A DNA stretch of 64,000 nt from Amycolatopsis antarctica (GTDB taxonomy: Bacteria; Actinomycetota; Actinomycetes; Mycobacteriales; Pseudonocardiaceae). The stretch lies in NCBI RefSeq assembly GCF_002262875.1, contig NZ_NKYE01000008.1:1-64000 (forward strand). Direction: 5' to 3'. Under the pieces are notes generated by a model. That model saw only the letters and a program-made list of their open reading frames with translations. It did not search any database and was not told the origin of the DNA. The position numbers and the translations under genes were made by a program. This document shows, piece after piece, positions 1 to 8,900 of this stretch; position 1 is the first letter of the stretch; every line of letters begins with the position of its first letter.

Positions 1-156
1 GACCTCGGCATCGCGCATCACCCGAAGAAGCCCCCGCGCCGACAACGAAGACAGTCGAACACCGGTCAGACCCCCGTGATCAACCCGCACCGTTTCCCGA
101 GAATCCATATCAAGAATCGCAGCCAACTGAACCTCACCAGATCCCCCATCGATCAT
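1..156 (-). CDS. N-terminus of a protein running off the window edge
   Basis: An open frame of 52 codons starts at an ATG (154-156 on the minus strand) and runs off the left edge without a stop. It begins MIDGGSGEVQLAAILDM and ends near GLLRVMRDAEV. Codon use is unlike the rest of the window, with many T-ending and GT-rich codons. That style, and the RxLLRxMRDAEV-like helix, recall actinobacterial DUF222/HNH endonuclease (13E12 repeat) proteins, but the visible part is too short to assign. The family guess is inference only; that it is coding is moderately likely. Confidence 0.4.
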   Translation of the reverse strand, partial: MIDGGSGEVQLAAILDMDSRETVRVDHGGLTGVRLSSLSARGLLRVMRDAEV

Positions 157-904
157 GAACCCATTCTACCGACACCCAGACACTATTCCCATCACACCAT
201 CGAGTAGACACGAATACGAATGTGCCATTCGTACGGACCTCGACAGTCGAGCAATGCACGATGCCATGAAAACCGTTCCACAGGCGGCGATGATCGCGGA
301 GCAATGGTGGTATGCGCCGCCGTACCGGCCGTCGGTGACGACAATACCCATCCCTGTAAAGCAATGCCGAGCCGACGCTACAGTGCGGCGAGACCGCATG
401 CCGGACACGTACCGCAATGCCCCCTACGCGACATAGCGCAGCGCCCCACCCATCCCATGCAGCCAGACACCCCCCGGCCCGGTCAGGAATCAGACAGCAA
501 TGCCGCCCGGAGCCACGCGCGGACGTTCAAAGTTGCCGAGAGGAAAGCGGACGCCACAACAGGGAACGACGCCAACCGCGACACGGCCGAGCGAACGCGA
601 CAACCAACCCGCACCGAAGAAAACGGGACCGAGAAACCCGTCCCGTGGGGAACTGGCGCTGGTAACCAGCAACGGCGAACGCCCCGAGGGCCGACAGTGT
701 CACACGGCCCGCCGAAGGCATACCCGAAACCCGAGAACACCCCGATAATACGAAACCACCAGAGCGACGACCACCCCAACTGAAACCATCCAGCCAAGTC
801 GACAAACCCCTCAACACGATCAATCCCCAACGCCACCAACGATGCCTTTCGCCACACACAGAACCGTGCCCCGAAGATCCGACACGAAGTACGGTATCCG
901 CCTG
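157..904. other. Intergenic stretch without a recognised gene, A/C-skewed
   Basis: About 750 bases separate the edge gene from the DoxX gene. The plus strand is rich in A and C and poor in T. Several overlapping frames stay open on both strands (for example 483-857 minus), but none has a recognisable domain, a consistent third-position GC pattern or a good ribosome binding site. It may be decayed coding sequence or simply upstream DNA of the edge gene. One hairpin is listed separately. Confidence 0.5.
623..646 (-). terminator. Hairpin with T-rich tail, possible terminator downstream of doxX
   Basis: A 7-bp perfect stem (ACGGGAC at 623-629 pairing with GTCCCGT at 640-646) with a 10-nt loop. 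Read on the minus strand it is followed by TTTTCTT, as in an intrinsic terminator. It lies about 260 bases past the stop of the minus-strand DoxX gene, so it could end that transcript. Confidence 0.35.
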
Positions 905-1369
905 TTACCGAAGAGAATCCGGCTCCGCGGCGCGGATTCCGTCACGCCGCCAGAATACCGCCAGAAGTCGTTCACGATCGTCCAAAACGAGTACGGCCGC
1001 GAGTACCGTGTAAGTGATCGCAAAGTATTTCACCATCGGGTAATCGAACGCAAAATCCATCAGGGTGATGTTCAACGAGACCGCGAACAACGCGAGTGCA
1101 CCGAGCGTCGCGGTCCTGCGCGAGAGCAGCAGCAGCGCGGGAATCAACTCGAACAGACCGGTGAGCCGACCGTAGACCGGGGAATAGCCGTAGAACGCCC
1201 AGACCAGCGAAGTACCGTCGACGGTGTCCTTGTCCATCACCCAGTCGCCGTAGTTGTACTGCCCGCCGAGCAGCTTCACCCCACCGTAGAAGACGAACAC
1301 GGCGGCCAGTACGAAACGAATGGTCGTCATGATCCGCGACACCACCCTGCCGGACCCGGACTTCGTCAT
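905..1369 (-). CDS. DoxX-like small membrane protein
   Basis: A 154-residue protein with about four hydrophobic segments (roughly residues 15-35, 70-85, 88-108 and 112-130) and the DoxX-like features of an N-terminal FVFYGGVKLLGG stretch and small residues around the helices. DoxX-family proteins are small four-helix membrane proteins linked to redox and quinone-related functions; the substrate is unknown. The start at 1369 has an AAGGGAA ribosome-binding-like run about 10 bases upstream. An internal ATG at 1330 is an alternative start that would remove a short basic N-terminus. It is divergent from the histidine kinase gene across 164 bases, which must hold both promoters. Confidence 0.75.
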   Translation of the reverse strand: MTKSGSGRVVSRIMTTIRFVLAAVFVFYGGVKLLGGQYNYGDWVMDKDTVDGTSLVWAFYGYSPVYGRLTGLFELIPALLLLSRRTATLGALALFAVSLNITLMDFAFDYPMVKYFAITYTVLAAVLVLDDRERLLAVFWRRDGIRAAEPDSLR

Positions 1370-1533
1370 CGTGATCGTTTCCCTTCGAACTCAGGCATGT
1401 CGGACGCCGTCAGTGTCGCCCGCTCGCGCATGCCCCCGGCTCATCCGCGCGGGCCGAACCGGTGGCCGAAGGCAGGAGGCTCCTCCTCCCCGGGTAGGAG
1501 GCCGGATACCCAGGGGTGGGTTAGGTTCGGCTG

Positions 1534-2712
1534 GTGCCGATGACCAGAGGGGTACCGCGTCCGCACGCCGCCGGATACGGCTGGCTGCGACTGCTTCCGG
1601 TGCTCGCGGCCATCGGCTACGTCGGCCTGCTGCACACCCCGGAGATCGAACCGTCCATCTGGGACTGGGGAATCGCGCTCGCCTCCGGCTCACTCGTCGT
1701 CGCCGGGGGCCGCTACCCCCTGACGGTGACCGCCGTCCAGAGCGGCATGCTCGCTCTCGCCGTCGCCGTCGCCCCCATGGCACCGGGAATGGTGCAGATC
1801 CTGGCGGGGGTGGCCCTCGCCGAACTGGCGTTCCGCCGTTCCGGCCTGCCGGTGTACGTGGGTACGACACTGCTCCTCGCGGCGAGCGCCTGGAATCACT
1901 TTCCCGGCTACACCCTCGCCGCCAATGTGATGATCACCGTTCTGGAGGTGGCGCTGCCGCTGTTACTGGGCTCGTATCTGCGCTCGGCCCGGGAGCTGGC
2001 GCGCGCGGCCGAGCAGCGGGCGGTGGACGCGGAGTTGAGCCGCGAACGGGAGGCCACGGCGGCGCGTGCCACGGAGCGGGCGGCGGTGGCCCGGGAACTG
2101 CACGATGTGGTGGCCCATCACGTCGCCGCCATAGTGCTGCGGGTAGGGGTCGTGCGGCACGTGGTGCCCAGCGCCGACGCCCGGATCACCGAGGCGCTGG
2201 AGGATGTGCACGCCATCGGCGGCCAGGCGCTGGACGATCTGCGCGGGCTCGTCACCGCCCTGCGCGATCCGGGGTCGGTCGGTGCGCACGGGTTGCTCAC
2301 CGGTTCCGATCTGTCGGCGGCACTGGACATGGTGGTGGCGCGGACCCGGCAGGCCGGTGTGGAGGTGGCCGCGAAGGTCGAACCCGGCGCGGTCGAGGGA
2401 CTCGGGACCGCGCACCGGCACGCCGTGTTGCGCCTGGTACAGGAAGGACTGACCAACGTGCTCAAGCACGCCGGGCCCGGGGCGAGTGCGACCGTGGACA
2501 TCGGCCGGGAACCGGGCAGCCTCCGGGTCGCGATCTCGGACGGCGGTGGCGCCACGGTCCCGGCCGCCGGGTCCGGTGGGCACGGCCTGCTCGTGATGCG
2601 GGAGCGGGTGGAGCTGCTGGACGGCTCGCTGCGGGCGGGGCCGTCCGGTTCCGGCTGGGCGCTGCGCGCGGACCTGCCGCAGGAGACCGCGGTGGCGGAG
2701 CCGGCATGGTGA
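1534..2712 (+). CDS. NarL-type sensor histidine kinase
   Basis: 392 residues from a GTG start; an ATG two codons later is equally possible. The N-terminal half has five or six membrane segments (about residues 15-150), followed by a short coiled linker and a HisKA_3 dimerisation box, ARELHDVVAHHV (about 185-200), whose first His is the expected phosphoacceptor. The HATPase region follows, with QEGLTNVLKHA as N-box and GGHGLLVMRERVELL as G-box. This is the usual layout of actinobacterial kinases paired with LuxR-type regulators. Its last 7 bases overlap the downstream response regulator gene, so the two are translationally coupled and almost certainly form one system. The signal is unknown. 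The GTG lies close behind a TAGGTT -10-like hexamer, so a leaderless mRNA is possible. Confidence 0.9.
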   Translation: MPMTRGVPRPHAAGYGWLRLLPVLAAIGYVGLLHTPEIEPSIWDWGIALASGSLVVAGGRYPLTVTAVQSGMLALAVAVAPMAPGMVQILAGVALAELAFRRSGLPVYVGTTLLLAASAWNHFPGYTLAANVMITVLEVALPLLLGSYLRSARELARAAEQRAVDAELSREREATAARATERAAVARELHDVVAHHVAAIVLRVGVVRHVVPSADARITEALEDVHAIGGQALDDLRGLVTALRDPGSVGAHGLLTGSDLSAALDMVVARTRQAGVEVAAKVEPGAVEGLGTAHRHAVLRLVQEGLTNVLKHAGPGASATVDIGREPGSLRVAISDGGGATVPAAGSGGHGLLVMRERVELLDGSLRAGPSGSGWALRADLPQETAVAEPAW

Positions 2713-3359
2713 TCCGCACGCTCCTCGTCGACGACCAGCACCTCGTCCGGGCGGGCCTTCGGATGCTCTGCTCGGCCGCCCCCGACATCGAAGTGGTGGG
2801 CGAGGCGGAGACCGGCGGGCAGGCGGTCGCCGTCGCGGGCAGGCTGCTGCCCGATGTCGTGCTGATGGACCTGCACATGCCGGGTGTGGACGGCATCACC
2901 GCGACGCGGCGAATCCTCGCCGCACGCCCCGCCGTCCGCGTCCTCGTACTGACCACCTTCGACGACGACGAGCACCTGTTTCCAGCGCTGGAAGCGGGTG
3001 CGTGCGGCTTCCTGGCGAAGGACACCGCACCGGAGAAGCTGCTGGACGGAGTGCGCGCGGCGGCGGGCGGGGAGAGCCCGTTCAGTCCGGACGTTCTGCG
3101 GCGTGTGGTCCGGCAGGCCGTGACGGCACACGCCCCGCCGCGGACCGCGGCGGACCCGGTGCCGCTGACCGGGCGGGAACGTGAGGTGCTCACCCTCGTC
3201 GCGGCCGGGCGCTCGAACGCGGAGATCGCCGAGGAGTTGCATATCGGGATCACCACGGTCAAGACGCACGTCACGAACCTGATGGCGAAGACGGCCAGCC
3301 GGAACCGGGTGCACCTGGCCGTCAGCTACGGCCGGTTCGGGGTGCCTCCGGCGGGCTGA
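2706..3359 (+). CDS. LuxR-type response regulator (NarL family)
   Basis: 217 residues. The receiver domain (about 1-120) has the acidic pair in LLVDDQH, the phosphoacceptor Asp in VVLMDLHMPG, the conserved Thr in LVLTTFDDDE and the Lys in FLAKDTAPE. A GerE/LuxR helix-turn-helix follows at about 150-210 with LTGREREVLTLVAAGRSNAEIA and TVKTHVTNLMAK. All residues expected for a phosphorylatable regulator are present. The gene overlaps the kinase gene by 7 bases. Its stop is only 6 bases from the convergent glyoxalase-fold gene, leaving no room for a separate terminator. Confidence 0.93.
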   Translation: MVIRTLLVDDQHLVRAGLRMLCSAAPDIEVVGEAETGGQAVAVAGRLLPDVVLMDLHMPGVDGITATRRILAARPAVRVLVLTTFDDDEHLFPALEAGACGFLAKDTAPEKLLDGVRAAAGGESPFSPDVLRRVVRQAVTAHAPPRTAADPVPLTGREREVLTLVAAGRSNAEIAEELHIGITTVKTHVTNLMAKTASRNRVHLAVSYGRFGVPPAG

Positions 3360-3365
3360 GCCGGT

Positions 3366-3788
3366 TCACTCCGCCGGTGCGAACAGCTCCAGCGCGATGT
3401 TGTCCGGGTCGCGGAATTCCAGCAGGTGCCCGGCTCCGATGTCCTTGACGGGTTCGTGGGCGACGCCGAGACCGTCCAGTCGCTCGGCCGCGGCGTCGAG
3501 GTCGGCTCGGGCGGGCACGGCGAAGCTCAGATGGTCCAGGCCTGCCCGGTCCTCGTCGAACCGGTCGTCGCCGGGCGCGACGGGCCGCAGCCCGAACAGT
3601 CCGCCGGGGACCTGGTAGATCACGCCGCCGTAGAGGAAGGCGAGCTGTTCCCGGGTGGCCTCGTCGGCGCCCTCGGGCATTTCGAAGGCGATGTCGAATC
3701 CGAAGACCTGGTCGTAGAAGGCCCGGGAGCGGGCGATGTCGCTGACGGTGAGGCGGACGTGTGCGTATCCGGTGACGGGGATTGCCAT
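3366..3788 (-). CDS. VOC (glyoxalase/bleomycin resistance/dioxygenase fold) protein
   Basis: 140 residues in two beta-alpha-beta-beta-beta halves. The first begins HVRLTVSDIARSRAFYDQVFGFD and the second GLDHLSFAVPARADLDAAAERL, ending GHLLEFRDPDNIALELF. That end pattern, with His in the first strand and Glu in the last, matches metal-binding members of the vicinal oxygen chelate superfamily. Members of this size act as lyases, dioxygenases or resistance proteins, and the substrate cannot be read from sequence. The ATG at 3788 was chosen because conservation begins there; the frame stays open upstream without family similarity. Confidence 0.85.
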   Translation of the reverse strand: MAIPVTGYAHVRLTVSDIARSRAFYDQVFGFDIAFEMPEGADEATREQLAFLYGGVIYQVPGGLFGLRPVAPGDDRFDEDRAGLDHLSFAVPARADLDAAAERLDGLGVAHEPVKDIGAGHLLEFRDPDNIALELFAPAE

Positions 3789-3844
3789 ATGCAGATCGTC
3801 GCATCGGTACCACCCGGCCGCAGGACGGCGACATCGGGGGTGGG

Positions 3845-4621
3845 TCAGTTCAGCGGCCGGGTGCCCTCCGGGAGAGCGCCGCCGCCGATGACGTCGGTGG
3901 CGAAGTCGGCGAGTGCGGTGAGTGCGACGCGCTGGCTCCACGGGCCGTAGGACACGCGGGCGACACCGAGGTCCCGCAGGGTCGCGAGCGGGAGGCTGCC
4001 GGGCACGCCGATCAGCGTCACCCGCTGCGGGCCGAGCGCGTCGACGAGCGCGGTGACGGTCGCCAGGTCCGGTTTGCCGGGGAAGAACACGACGGGCGCG
4101 CCCGCTTCGAGGTATGCCTTGCCGCGCTCGATCGCGTCGGCCAGGACATCGGAGGGGTCGCGGTCACCGGCCTTGAGGAAAGCGTCGGTGCGCGCGTTCA
4201 GCACGAACGGAACCCCCTCTGCCTCACCGGCGCGCACGACGGCCTCGACGGCGGCGACGGCCTCGGGCAGTGGCTTCATCTGGTCCTCGAGGTTCGCCCC
4301 GACGATGCCGGCGCCGATGGCCTTCCGGGTCGTCTCGCCCGGATCGCCGTAGCCCGCCTCGAGGTCGGCGCTGACCGGCAAGTCGGTGGCGGCGGCGATC
4401 CGGCCCACCGCCTCGATCATCAGGTCGACGGGGATCTGTTCGCCGTCCTGGTAGCCGTAGGAGGCGGCGATGGAGTGGCTGGCCGTGGCGAGCGCGGTGG
4501 TGCCGTCGAGGTCGGCGATCACTTTCGCGCTGATCACGTCCCAGACGTTCACCACGGTCAGCAGTTCACGGGCGAAGTGCAGGTCACGGAGGACGGCGGC
4601 CTTGCCGGGATTCGGGCTCAT
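3845..4621 (-). CDS. PEP mutase / isocitrate lyase family protein
   Basis: 258 residues covering a complete (beta/alpha)8 domain of the isocitrate lyase/phosphoenolpyruvate mutase family. Visible motifs are VVNVWDVISAK near the N-terminus, PVSADLEAGYGDP for the Mg-binding acidic loop, GANLEDQ, and FVLNARTDAFL. The KKCGH catalytic loop of true isocitrate lyase is absent, so the likely activity is a C-C or P-C lyase/mutase or an oxaloacetate-hydrolase-like reaction on a small 2-oxo acid. It follows the MFS gene on the same strand by 71 bases. A link to the NRPS locus is possible but unproven. Confidence 0.85.
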   Translation of the reverse strand: MSPNPGKAAVLRDLHFARELLTVVNVWDVISAKVIADLDGTTALATASHSIAASYGYQDGEQIPVDLMIEAVGRIAAATDLPVSADLEAGYGDPGETTRKAIGAGIVGANLEDQMKPLPEAVAAVEAVVRAGEAEGVPFVLNARTDAFLKAGDRDPSDVLADAIERGKAYLEAGAPVVFFPGKPDLATVTALVDALGPQRVTLIGVPGSLPLATLRDLGVARVSYGPWSQRVALTALADFATDVIGGGALPEGTRPLN

Positions 4622-4692
4622 AAGCTCACTGTAGGCGGACCGGCCGACCACCGCCGGACCGGAAAACGGCGGCACACGGCCGTTCCCGGGGA

Positions 4693-5928
4693 TCAGTCGC
4701 CGGAACCGGTGGCCGTGGCGCCCTCCCGTCCGTGCGCGACCGCGAACACCAGCAGCAGCGCCAGCAGCACGCCGCCCGCGACGTACGGCGCGAGCGGATC
4801 CACCTCGTACAGCGCCGTGGCGGCGAGTGGCCCCAGCACGAACGCCACCCCGTCCGCCGAGGCGAGGTAGCCGGCAACGGTCCCCTGCGCCTCGGCGGGG
4901 ACGAGCAGCGTCGGTGCCGACATGAACCCCGAGGACGCGAGTCCGATCCCGGCACCGGAGACGGTGAGCGCGACGAACATGGACGGAAGGTCGTCCAGCA
5001 GCACCAGTGCGGTGAACGCGAGCAGACCGGCCAGGGTGCCGGTCCAGATCAGCCTTCGCGGCCGCCAGCCGAGGCGGGGAACGACGACGAGCTGCATCAG
5101 CACCAGGCCGCCGCCCATCGCCATCAACAGCAGTCCGGTGCGCGCGGCGGCGGCCTCCGGGGCGAGCCCCAGCCTGTCCTGCAACAGAAACCCCAGGGTC
5201 ACCTGGGAGACGGTGAGGGTGAGGAAGGTGACGAACGCGAACAGCAGATAGGGCCACACCCGCCGGTCGAACGGGCTCAGTCTCGCCGGCTCGCGGGCCT
5301 GTTCCGTCAGCCGTTCGGGGCGCAGTACCGCGGCGAGCAGCAGACCGGCCGCCAGCACGAGCACCGCGGGCACGTACAGCGGGACGCGCAGGTCGATCCC
5401 GGCGAGCAGCCCGCCCAGCGACGGCCCGGCGACGACGCCGATGCCGACACAGGCGCCCAGACCCGCGATGCCGCGAACCCGGTCGCGTTCGCCCTGGGTC
5501 ATCGCGGACACGTACGACTGCGCGACGACGGGGACCGCGGAGCAGGTGACCCCGAACACCACGCCGCGGGTGGCGACGAGCAGCACCAGGCAGGTCGTCG
5601 CGCCCAGCACGCCCGCCAGTCCGGCTCCCGCGGCGAGGGCGAAGGCGAGCAGCGCGAGACCGGAACCGAGCACGGAGCCGACCATCATCCGTTTGAGACC
5701 CCAGCGCTGGCAGTACCGGCCCCACACGGGACTGAGCACGACGCCGAGCACCGCCGCGGTGGAGACGACCACGCCGACCGCGAACGGGGCCAGCCCGAGT
5801 TCCCGGGCCAGAGCGGGCAGCAGCGGGGTGAGCAACTGCTGCCCGGTGAACACGGCGGCGACCCCGGCGTAGACGGGGACGAGCCGCGAGCGCGTGCTGC
5901 GGGCCGGTGCCGTACCGACGGCGGTCAC
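4693..5928 (-). CDS. MFS transporter, probable exporter of the NRPS product
   Basis: About 411 residues with twelve predicted membrane helices and a central loop around residues 190-215. The GTG at 5928 overlaps the TGA of the NRPS gene as GTGA, so it was preferred over the ATG at 5943, which would lie deeper in NRPS coding sequence. The helix 2-3 loop carries the MFS-like [20 protein letters not shown]. Translational coupling to the NRPS suggests the protein exports its product or confers self-resistance. This is inferred from context; the sequence itself gives no substrate. Confidence 0.85.
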   Translation of the reverse strand: MTAVGTAPARSTRSRLVPVYAGVAAVFTGQQLLTPLLPALARELGLAPFAVGVVVSTAAVLGVVLSPVWGRYCQRWGLKRMMVGSVLGSGLALLAFALAAGAGLAGVLGATTCLVLLVATRGVVFGVTCSAVPVVAQSYVSAMTQGERDRVRGIAGLGACVGIGVVAGPSLGGLLAGIDLRVPLYVPAVLVLAAGLLLAAVLRPERLTEQAREPARLSPFDRRVWPYLLFAFVTFLTLTVSQVTLGFLLQDRLGLAPEAAAARTGLLLMAMGGGLVLMQLVVVPRLGWRPRRLIWTGTLAGLLAFTALVLLDDLPSMFVALTVSGAGIGLASSGFMSAPTLLVPAEAQGTVAGYLASADGVAFVLGPLAATALYEVDPLAPYVAGGVLLALLLVFAVAHGREGATATGSGD

Positions 5929-8900
5929 CGCGGCCCACCCCACTCCACGGCCACGGGGTCCTCGGCCAGCGCCGCGTAGCCGCCGAGCACCTCGAACCAG
6001 CGGTCGGCGAGTTCGGCTATCCGGCCGTCCGGGAACAGTCTGCTCGGCCAGAACCAGCGGGCCGCGAGTGTCGGTCCGTCCTCCCGGTCCTCCACCGCGA
6101 CGGTGAGCATCAGGCTGCGGTGGAAGGACATCGCCTCGTCGGCGCCGCCGCCCATGGCCGCTCCCGCTTCACCGGTGGGTTCCCAGCAGGCCGTGCGGTC
6201 GCCGACGGGGAACCGGCCGAGGTAGTTGACCGCGATTCTCGGGTCGCCCAGTTCCGCGAGCACCGGAGCCGTGCGCGGGTTCAGGTAGCGCAGCAGGCCG
6301 TAGCCGATCCCGTTGCCGGGCAGGGAGGCCACCTGGCTCGCGACCCGGCGCGCCGCCTCGATCAGCCACGGCCCGTCCGCTCTCCCGGCAGCGGGCCGGC
6401 CCCCACCGGGATCCAGCACCAGCGGGAACTGGGCGGTGAACCAGCCGACGGTCGATGAGGGTTCGATCCCGGCGGCCAGCGGTTCCCGTCCGTGTGCCTG
6501 AAGGTCGACGAGGACGTCCTCGCGTCCGTTACCGCGCCATTCGGCGAAAGCGACCGCGAACGCGGCGTAGAGCACGTCGCGCAGGTCCACTCCGAACAGT
6601 GCCGGTACCCGCAGCAGTGCGGCGGTCCGGTCCCGCGGCAGGTCCTTCGGAAGGGCGCCCGCGGCCGAGAGCGTGTCGGCCGCCCGGTTCAGCGGCGGTG
6701 TCCCGGGCAGCGAGTCCGGGCCGTCGAACATCCCGGTCCACAGGTCCAGTTCCTTCTCCCGTAACGGTTCCATGGCCTCGGTCAGCAGGTGTTCGGCCCA
6801 GCGGCGGTACGGGGTGCCCGATCGTGGCAGTTCCGGTGTGCGCCCGGACGCCGCGGCCTCGTACGCGCGGGCGAGATCGGGCAGCAGGATTCGCCAGGAC
6901 ACCCCGTCGACGACCAGGTGGTGCAAGAGGACGAGCAGCCTGCCCTGCTGACGCGGGCCCGCGTCGAGCCAGACGACACTGAGCACCCGGCCCGCGTCGG
7001 GGTCGAGTTCCTCCTGCCGCCGCACCGATTCCCTTGCCAGCACGTCGATCCACTCCTCGCTGGTCGCCGCCCCGGACGGGACGCGGGCGAAGTGGTCGCT
7101 CGCGCGCACCGAGCCCGGTTCGCCGATGGTCAGCGACCATTCGCCCCCGTTGCGGTCGAGCCGCATGCGCAGGGCGTCGTGCCGGTCGGTCACCGACTGC
7201 AGGGCCGCGACGATGTGGTCCGGCTCCGCCTGGGCAGGGACCCGTACCGCCATCGACAGGTGGTAGGCGCCGATCGGGCCCCCGTCGTCGCGCATCCGCT
7301 CGATGATCGGGGTGGCGGGAAGATCGCCCCAGCCCTCCTCGGACTCGAGCTCGGGGGCGGCACCGGTGGTGGCGGTGACGACCTCGGCGAGCGCGGCCAC
7401 GGTGCGCCGTTCCAGTACGTCGCGAGGGCGGAGGGCGAGGCCGTTGCGGCGGACGAGTTCGACGAATCGGATGGAGACGATGCTGTCGCCGCCCATGGCG
7501 AAGAAGTCGTCCTCCACGCCGATCTCCGGTAGCGCGAGGATCTCGGCCATCATCGAGCAGAGCGCCGCCTCGGTAGGTGTGCGCGGCGCGGCCGCCGAGG
7601 ACAGTGCGCCGAAGTCGGGCGCGGGCAGCGCCGCGCGATCGAGTTTTCCGTTGGTGGTCAACGGGAACGCCGCGAGCGCAACGTACGCGGCGGGCACCAT
7701 GTGCGCGGGCAGATCCGCCGCGGCCCGTTCGGCGGCGGCAGCGGTGTCCGCGTCCGCGGGGGCGAGGTAGGCGACGAGGCGTTGCGCGCCCGGACGGTCC
7801 TCGCGGACCACGACCACGGCCTGCGCCACACCCGGTGCGGAGGCGAGCACCGACTCGATCTCACCTGGTTCGATCCGGAACCCGCGCAGTTTGACCTGCT
7901 GGTCCGCCCGGCCCTGGTACTCCGGTTCGCCGCGCGGCCCGTGCCGGACGATGTCCCCGGTGCGGTACATCCGCTGCCCGGGGGCTCCGAAGGGGTCGGC
8001 GACGAAGCGGCCGGCGGTCAGCGCCGTCCGGCCCAGGTACCCGCGGGCGAGACCGGGTCCGGAGACGTACAACTCCCCCGCGGCACCGGGCGGCACCGGC
8101 CGCAGGAACCCGTCCAGTACGTGCGTGCGCAGGTCCGCGATGGGCGGCCCGATCCTGCTGCCGGTGGCGCCGCGGGTGTCGGCCGCGGTGAGTTCGGTGT
8201 GGGTGACGTGCACGGTGGTCTCGGTGATGCCGTACATGTTGACCAGCCGCGGTGCGTCCTGCTCGTGCCGCGTGTACCAGTCGCGAAGTCTGCCGAAGTC
8301 GAGCCGCTCCCCGCCGAACACGACGTAGCGCAGGCTCAGCCGGGACCCGAGTAGCGGGTCGGCGGCGTCCGCCCTGGCGAGTTGCTCGAACGCGGACGGC
8401 GTCTGGTTGAGCACGGTGACCCGCTCGCGGACCAGCAGCCGGAGGAACTCCTCGGTGTCCCTGGTGACCGCGTGCGGGACGACGACGAGCGTGCCGCCGT
8501 GCAGCAGTGGTCCCCAGATCTCCCAGACGGAGAAGTCGAACGCGTAGCTGTGGAACAGCGTCCAGACGTCCTCGTGGCCGAAGTCGAACAGGTGGGCGGT
8601 GGCGTCGAACAGGCGCAGCACGTTGCCGTGCGGGACGACGACACCCTTGGGCCTGCCGGTCGACCCGGAGGTGTAGATGATGTAGGCCCCGTTGTCCGTG
8701 CCGAGCGGGCCTGCCCGGTCGGCGTCGGTGAGGTCGGTGCCGGGGAACGTGTCGGCCGCGGGGCCGGCGGGGTCGAGGACGGGGACGCCGGTGCCGGCGG
8801 GCATGGCTCCGGTGGCGAGCACGCACACCGGGGCGGAGTCCCGCAGGACGAACCGGATCCGCTCGGCCGGGTAGCCGGGGTCGACCGGCAGGTAGGTCGC

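Noticed and set aside
483..857. Minus-strand frame of 124 codons with a hydrophobic start
   Set aside because: Overlaps another equally open frame, lacks a ribosome binding site and typical codon bias; not enough to call a gene.
1320..3359. Continuous 679-codon frame reaching the response regulator end
   Set aside because: Only the last 217 residues, from 2706, match a protein family; the earlier part runs out of frame over the kinase gene.
3845..5938. 697-codon minus-strand frame appearing to fuse an Arg-rich part to the PEP mutase-like protein
   Set aside because: The upstream part is a shifted-frame shadow of the MFS gene; the real protein starts at 4621.
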